A stretch of 8,398 nt of DNA, taken from positions 1 to 8,398 of the forward strand of contig CAIYYE010000439.1 of NCBI GenBank assembly GCA_903930395.1, given 5' to 3'. This DNA comes from an uncultured beta proteobacterium (lineage in GTDB: Bacteria > Pseudomonadota > Gammaproteobacteria > Burkholderiales > Rhodocyclaceae). The number at the start of each line of letters is the position of its first letter. Position 1 is the first letter of the stretch. Below are positions 5,426 to 8,398 of the stretch, in pieces. Made by a program: the position numbers and the translations under genes. The notes beneath the pieces are model-generated. The model searched no databases, was not told the origin of the DNA, and was given only the letters and a program-made list of their open reading frames with translations.

Positions 5426-6312
5426 GATTTCCAGACCTCGCCAGCTTCGATGCTGATGGCAGTGGGTTCGACCGGGCAGACCATTTCGCAGACGCCGCAG
5501 CCGACACAGGGTTCATGCACGACCGGCGACTTGCGCTTGCTGCCATCCGGTGCGAACACGGTTTCAATGGAAATGGCGCCCTTGACCGGGCATTCGCGAA
5601 CGCAGAGATCGCATTCGGCGAGATCGTAGGGATGGCTGCTGATCTTGACGGGCTTCCAGCGGTCGACCGCCATGTAGCGCAGCTGGCCCTTGAAGTCCGG
5701 GCCACGGGTCTGGCCCTTGAAGCCCTTGCCCTGAATGGCCAGGCAGGCTTCCGGGCGGGTCAGGCGGGCGACGCCGATGCGTTCGTGCATGTTGAGCGTC
5801 GGCTCGGCATCCTTTTCCTTGGCGATCAGGATGGGTTTGGCGGCCAGCGCGGCGCCGGGGCGAACCGGCAGGAAATCGGGCTTGTGATAGGTCAGTGAGC
5901 CGGTCGGGCAGGCCAGGATGCATTGCACGGCATCGCAGGAAAAGTCGCAGGCCTGATTGCGCGGGTCGATGTAGGGGGTACCGACGCCCATGCCGTCGAC
6001 CAGGTCGGCCAGCTTGATGGCCGATACCGGGCAGACCTGGACGCACTGGCCGCACTTGATGCAGCTGCCGAGAAAGTCCTTTTCATCGAGCGCACCGGGC
6101 GGGCGCAGACGCTTCTTTTGCGCATAGACGAGCGGCAGGAAGCCGGACAGGGCCGCACCGAGCACCCCGCCGGTGAGCAGGATGGTGCGCAGGACGCGGC
6201 GGCGGTTGGTTTGCCGCTTGGCAATCGAAACGGCCGGCTTGCCCTCCGGCGTCGGCTTGCGTGGCGTGTTGCCGCCGTTTTCGCGGTCGCTTTCGATCTC
6301 GTTCTCGCTCAT
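5422..6312 (-). CDS. nosG: NosG, NapG-like periplasmic iron-sulfur protein
   Basis: This 296-aa protein resembles NapG. A long polar N-terminus leads to NRRRVLR (36-42) and a hydrophobic stretch ILLTGGVLGAALSGFLPLV, a likely twin-arginine export signal. Four ferredoxin-type cysteine groups follow: CIKCGQCVQVCP (84-95); C122, C126, C131 and C135; CDLCVRECP (234-242); and CVGCGVCEMVCP (269-280). The third group has only three clustered cysteines and probably borrows C190. The protein should relay electrons between NosH and periplasmic acceptors leading to NosZ. It starts at ATG 6312, overlapping the nosD stop by 4 nt, and is coupled to nosH in the same way. Naming it nosG rather than napG rests on its position between nosD and nosH. 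Confidence 0.92.
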   Translation of the reverse strand: MSENEIESDRENGGNTPRKPTPEGKPAVSIAKRQTNRRRVLRTILLTGGVLGAALSGFLPLVYAQKKRLRPPGALDEKDFLGSCIKCGQCVQVCPVSAIKLADLVDGMGVGTPYIDPRNQACDFSCDAVQCILACPTGSLTYHKPDFLPVRPGAALAAKPILIAKEKDAEPTLNMHERIGVARLTRPEACLAIQGKGFKGQTRGPDFKGQLRYMAVDRWKPVKISSHPYDLAECDLCVRECPVKGAISIETVFAPDGSKRKSPVVHEPCVGCGVCEMVCPVEPTAISIEAGEVWKS

Positions 6313-7667
6313 GCGCTTGTCGCTCTTTGTGGTTTGATGAAGCGCGGCTTTTCGTCGCGCAAAATCAGGTCCGGCGTCGAGAAGGGGGCCAGGCGTTCAA
6401 GAAAGTCGAGCAGTTCCATGACCGGCGAACTGCGGAAGAAGCGGGCGATGGGCAGTTCCATCCAGATCTGGTCGGCATAGGCATAGAGTTCATGCGTTTT
6501 GTCGCCGATGCCGTCGCCATCGCGGTCGAAACCCTGGTAGTCGTCCCAGTAATTGCCGGTCCACACGTTTTTCGGGCTATTGTTATTGTCGCCATGGCCG
6601 CCGTAGGCGACCTGGGTCAGATTGCCTTCGAAGATGTTATCGACCACGTTGTTGCCGCCGGTTTCGCTGTTGAACAGGATGCCGGTGCCATTGTAGGCGA
6701 AGCGGTTGCCGCGAATCTCGATGCTGCTGTCGGGCTGGAAGGGCGAGAGGTCGGAACCGATGCCGACGCCGCAGTAGATGATTTCGTTGTTCTCGATAAT
6801 CGTGCCCGAGGCTTCCTTGAAACCGATGCCCATGCCAGTGGCCCCGGTGGCGTGGGAAATCACGTTGTCGCGCACGACTCCGCCTTCGGTGTACATGAAA
6901 TAGACGCCGACTGCGTTGTCGTAAAACCGGTTGCCCTCGACCATATTGTCGTTGGCGAACATGAAATGGATGGAATAGCGGCTGCGCCGGCCCAAGTTTT
7001 CGCGGAAGACATTGCGGTGCGAATACCAGGCGACCATGTCGCGCGAATCGATGATTTCGTTCTTCTCGATCAGGTTGTCGTTGCTGTACCACAGGCGCAG
7101 GCCATCGCCGCGCACACCGAGTTCGCGCTCCTTGGAACGGATGCTGTTGCCCCGGATGATGCTGTGGTTCGACTGCTTGAGATCGAGGCCGAACAGGCAG
7201 TTGTCCATCGTCAGATTTTCGATGGTGTTGTGGTTGCCACGCACGTCGAGGCAGGAGTCGTCGGAATCGTGCGAGTCGCCGGAACCGGTCAGGTGGAGGC
7301 CACGAATGACCGCGTTGCTGGCGTCGAGGATCATGACCGTGCCACGGTCGCCGGAGTCGATTGTGACCTGGCCGTTGCCTTCAATGGTCAGCGGCTTGTT
7401 GATGACGACCGGGCCGGCATAGCTGCCAGCCGGTGGCTTGAGTATCGAGCCGGGCGCCGCCTTGTCGACGAGATCCTGGAAGGGCTTTAGGCCATGCACG
7501 CGCTTGTTGCGCTCATGCAGCATGAAGGTCGGCTTCGGGCGGTCAACATCGGCGCGGGCGCCCATGCCGGCCGGCACCCCGGACTGCGGCTCGGTCTGGC
7601 CGGTGGTCAGGACCAGGAGCAGCGTGGCGGCCAGGCTAAGCCGGGCCAGAGGCTTGAGGCGGTTCAC
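6309..7667 (-). CDS. nosD: NosD, periplasmic beta-helix copper maturation factor
   Basis: This is a 452-aa protein. I place the start at GTG 7667, 5 nt after the stop of the preceding gene, because it begins an ideal signal peptide (MNRLKPLARL, then SLAATLLLVLTTG). An open frame continues upstream to 7880 but only overlaps the neighbour's coding sequence in another frame. Residues about 85-355 consist of repeated parallel beta-helix rungs with N-x-I/V-x-x-N patterns (GNHNTIENL, SNDNLIEKNEI, ANDNMVEGNRF, IEIRGNRF), as in the CASH/PbH1 family. The conserved NosD ending WTGNYWDDYQGFDRDGDG (369-386) follows, with a DxDGDGxGD possible calcium loop. NosD works with NosF and NosY in metal loading of the NosZ CuZ site. 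The gene ends overlapping nosG. Confidence 0.94.
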   Translation of the reverse strand: MNRLKPLARLSLAATLLLVLTTGQTEPQSGVPAGMGARADVDRPKPTFMLHERNKRVHGLKPFQDLVDKAAPGSILKPPAGSYAGPVVINKPLTIEGNGQVTIDSGDRGTVMILDASNAVIRGLHLTGSGDSHDSDDSCLDVRGNHNTIENLTMDNCLFGLDLKQSNHSIIRGNSIRSKERELGVRGDGLRLWYSNDNLIEKNEIIDSRDMVAWYSHRNVFRENLGRRSRYSIHFMFANDNMVEGNRFYDNAVGVYFMYTEGGVVRDNVISHATGATGMGIGFKEASGTIIENNEIIYCGVGIGSDLSPFQPDSSIEIRGNRFAYNGTGILFNSETGGNNVVDNIFEGNLTQVAYGGHGDNNNSPKNVWTGNYWDDYQGFDRDGDGIGDKTHELYAYADQIWMELPIARFFRSSPVMELLDFLERLAPFSTPDLILRDEKPRFIKPQRATSA

Positions 7668-7672
7668 GCGGA

Positions 7673-8398
7673 TTACTCGGCGGTTCCTTCGCGCAGCTGC
7701 TTGCGGCGTATGAGCAGGGCCAGCATCATGCAGACGAAGATGGCGACGAGCAGGCCGTAGCCCCAGTACGGGTAGGAGAAGGTCGAGAACTGGGCAACCT
7801 TGCCTTCGCCGAAGACGGTGGGCATGAAGGGCTTGACCGTGAAGGCGCCCCACGGGTGCATGTTGTGGCCGAAGAACCACAGCCAGCCAGCGTAGGTGAT
7901 GACGAAGAAGACCGGGAGCAGGGCCGGAACCAGCGCCAGCAGAAGCTGGAAGGGCTTGATTTTGGCCACCCCGGCGATGACGACGCCCATGACGGCGATC
8001 AGGCCGAAAATGACGAGCTTCGAGACATTGCGAACGTTGTCGCCCCAGCTGTTGATGCGATCCATATCCTTGAAGAAGGTGCCGGACTCCTGCATGTAGG
8101 CCTGGACGTGGCTCTCGAGATTGCCCAGCACGAACTGGTCGACAATCATCCAGGCGGCGACGGCGGTGAAGCCGGCGCCCAGGATGATCAGGCGAGGCTT
8201 CTTCCGGGCCATGGCAAAGGCGGCGAGCATGACGGCGAAGAAACCGAAGAAGAATTTGGCCAGCGGCTTTTCGACCGGCGCGCCGGTGGCGATCGGGAAC
8301 ATCCCGACGTAATGGTTGATGGTGTTCATTTCATGAACGCAATCGAGGCCTTCGGCACCCTTGTCGACGTTCTTGCTGGCATCGGTGATCGGGTTGTA
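7673..8398 (-). CDS. nosB: NosB-like multi-pass membrane protein, 5' end missing
   Basis: The visible 241 codons stay open to the right edge. An ATG at 8327-8329 exists, but 23 further in-frame codons with the same C/G-rich third positions lie upstream of it and no ribosome site precedes it, so the true start is probably off the window. The N-terminal part, with DCVHEMNTINHYVGMF (residues 19-34 of the visible piece), is soluble and contains cysteine and histidines. About five hydrophobic segments follow, near 48-64, 69-91, 127-146, 151-176 and 211-230, with a loop of about 35 residues containing HNMHPWGAF, and a basic tail RRKQLRE. In clade II nos clusters such as Wolinella, nosB encodes a polytopic membrane protein of unknown function between nosZ and nosD; position and topology fit that. 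The symbol rests on this synteny more than on a motif. Confidence 0.75.
   Translation of the reverse strand, partial: YNPITDASKNVDKGAEGLDCVHEMNTINHYVGMFPIATGAPVEKPLAKFFFGFFAVMLAAFAMARKKPRLIILGAGFTAVAAWMIVDQFVLGNLESHVQAYMQESGTFFKDMDRINSWGDNVRNVSKLVIFGLIAVMGVVIAGVAKIKPFQLLLALVPALLPVFFVITYAGWLWFFGHNMHPWGAFTVKPFMPTVFGEGKVAQFSTFSYPYWGYGLLVAIFVCMMLALLIRRKQLREGTAE

Noticed and set aside
3842..5629. Long plus-strand open frame (595 codons) antisense to nosF, nosH and nosG
   Set aside because: Its translation is a low-complexity E/D/G/A-rich mirror of the high-GC coding strand, with no domain, and the opposite strand has three unmistakable proteins.
6261..7490. 409-codon plus-strand frame opposite nosD
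   Set aside because: Composition dominated by V, A, D and G from antisense high-GC codons; nosD explains the region fully.
7668..7880. Upstream extension of nosD by about 71 codons
   Set aside because: The extra residues overlap the nosB-like coding sequence in a different frame and would bury the clear signal peptide that begins at the GTG at 7667.

Overview
The window looks like the chromosome of a denitrifying betaproteobacterium, most likely of the Rhodocyclaceae (Dechloromonas/Azonexus-like). This is inferred from the gene content, the high GC with G/C-rich third positions, and the clade II ('atypical') nos gene set. I cannot name a species from sequence alone.

Right and centre (8398 down to 1747, all minus strand): most of a clade II nitrous oxide reductase accessory operon, read right to left. 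The order is a partial nosB-like membrane protein (its 5' end is off the window, where nosZ is expected), nosD (periplasmic beta-helix protein), nosG (multi-[4Fe-4S] protein), nosH (membrane ferredoxin of the NapH type), nosF (ABC ATPase), nosL (copper lipoprotein), nosY (ABC permease), and a secreted TlpA/ResA-like thioredoxin. Most junctions are very tight: 4-nt stop/start overlaps at nosD-nosG, nosG-nosH and nosY-tlpA, a direct abutment at nosL-nosY, and short gaps at nosB-nosD and nosF-nosL. Only the nosH-nosF gap is larger (about 51 nt). Together the products should pass electrons from the quinol pool (NosH, NosG, perhaps NosB) to periplasmic NosZ and deliver copper and sulfur to its CuZ/CuA sites (NosDFY, NosL). 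The thioredoxin would keep metal-site cysteines reduced.

Left of the operon (1561-1724): a foldback element of about 164 bp lies between the convergent thioredoxin gene and a plus-strand pair. Its first three bases are the stop codon of that pair's second gene. It looks like a MITE or REP-type palindromic repeat and could also act as a two-way terminator.

721-1563 (plus): a compact, lower-GC two-gene cassette. It encodes a 98-aa HicA-like basic protein with a GGSH motif and an extra cysteine cluster, followed by a 180-aa protein with a helix-turn-helix. It is preceded by a promoter whose -35 box sits inside a perfect 18-bp palindrome. I read it as a self-regulated toxin-antitoxin-like module. 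It is the least conventional part of the window.

1-414 (minus): the 5' part of a secreted, probably outer-membrane beta-barrel protein that runs off the left edge. The 415-720 gap between it and the cassette holds regulatory sequence, including a nested inverted repeat at 627-665. I saw no rRNA, tRNA, CRISPR array or transposase gene.
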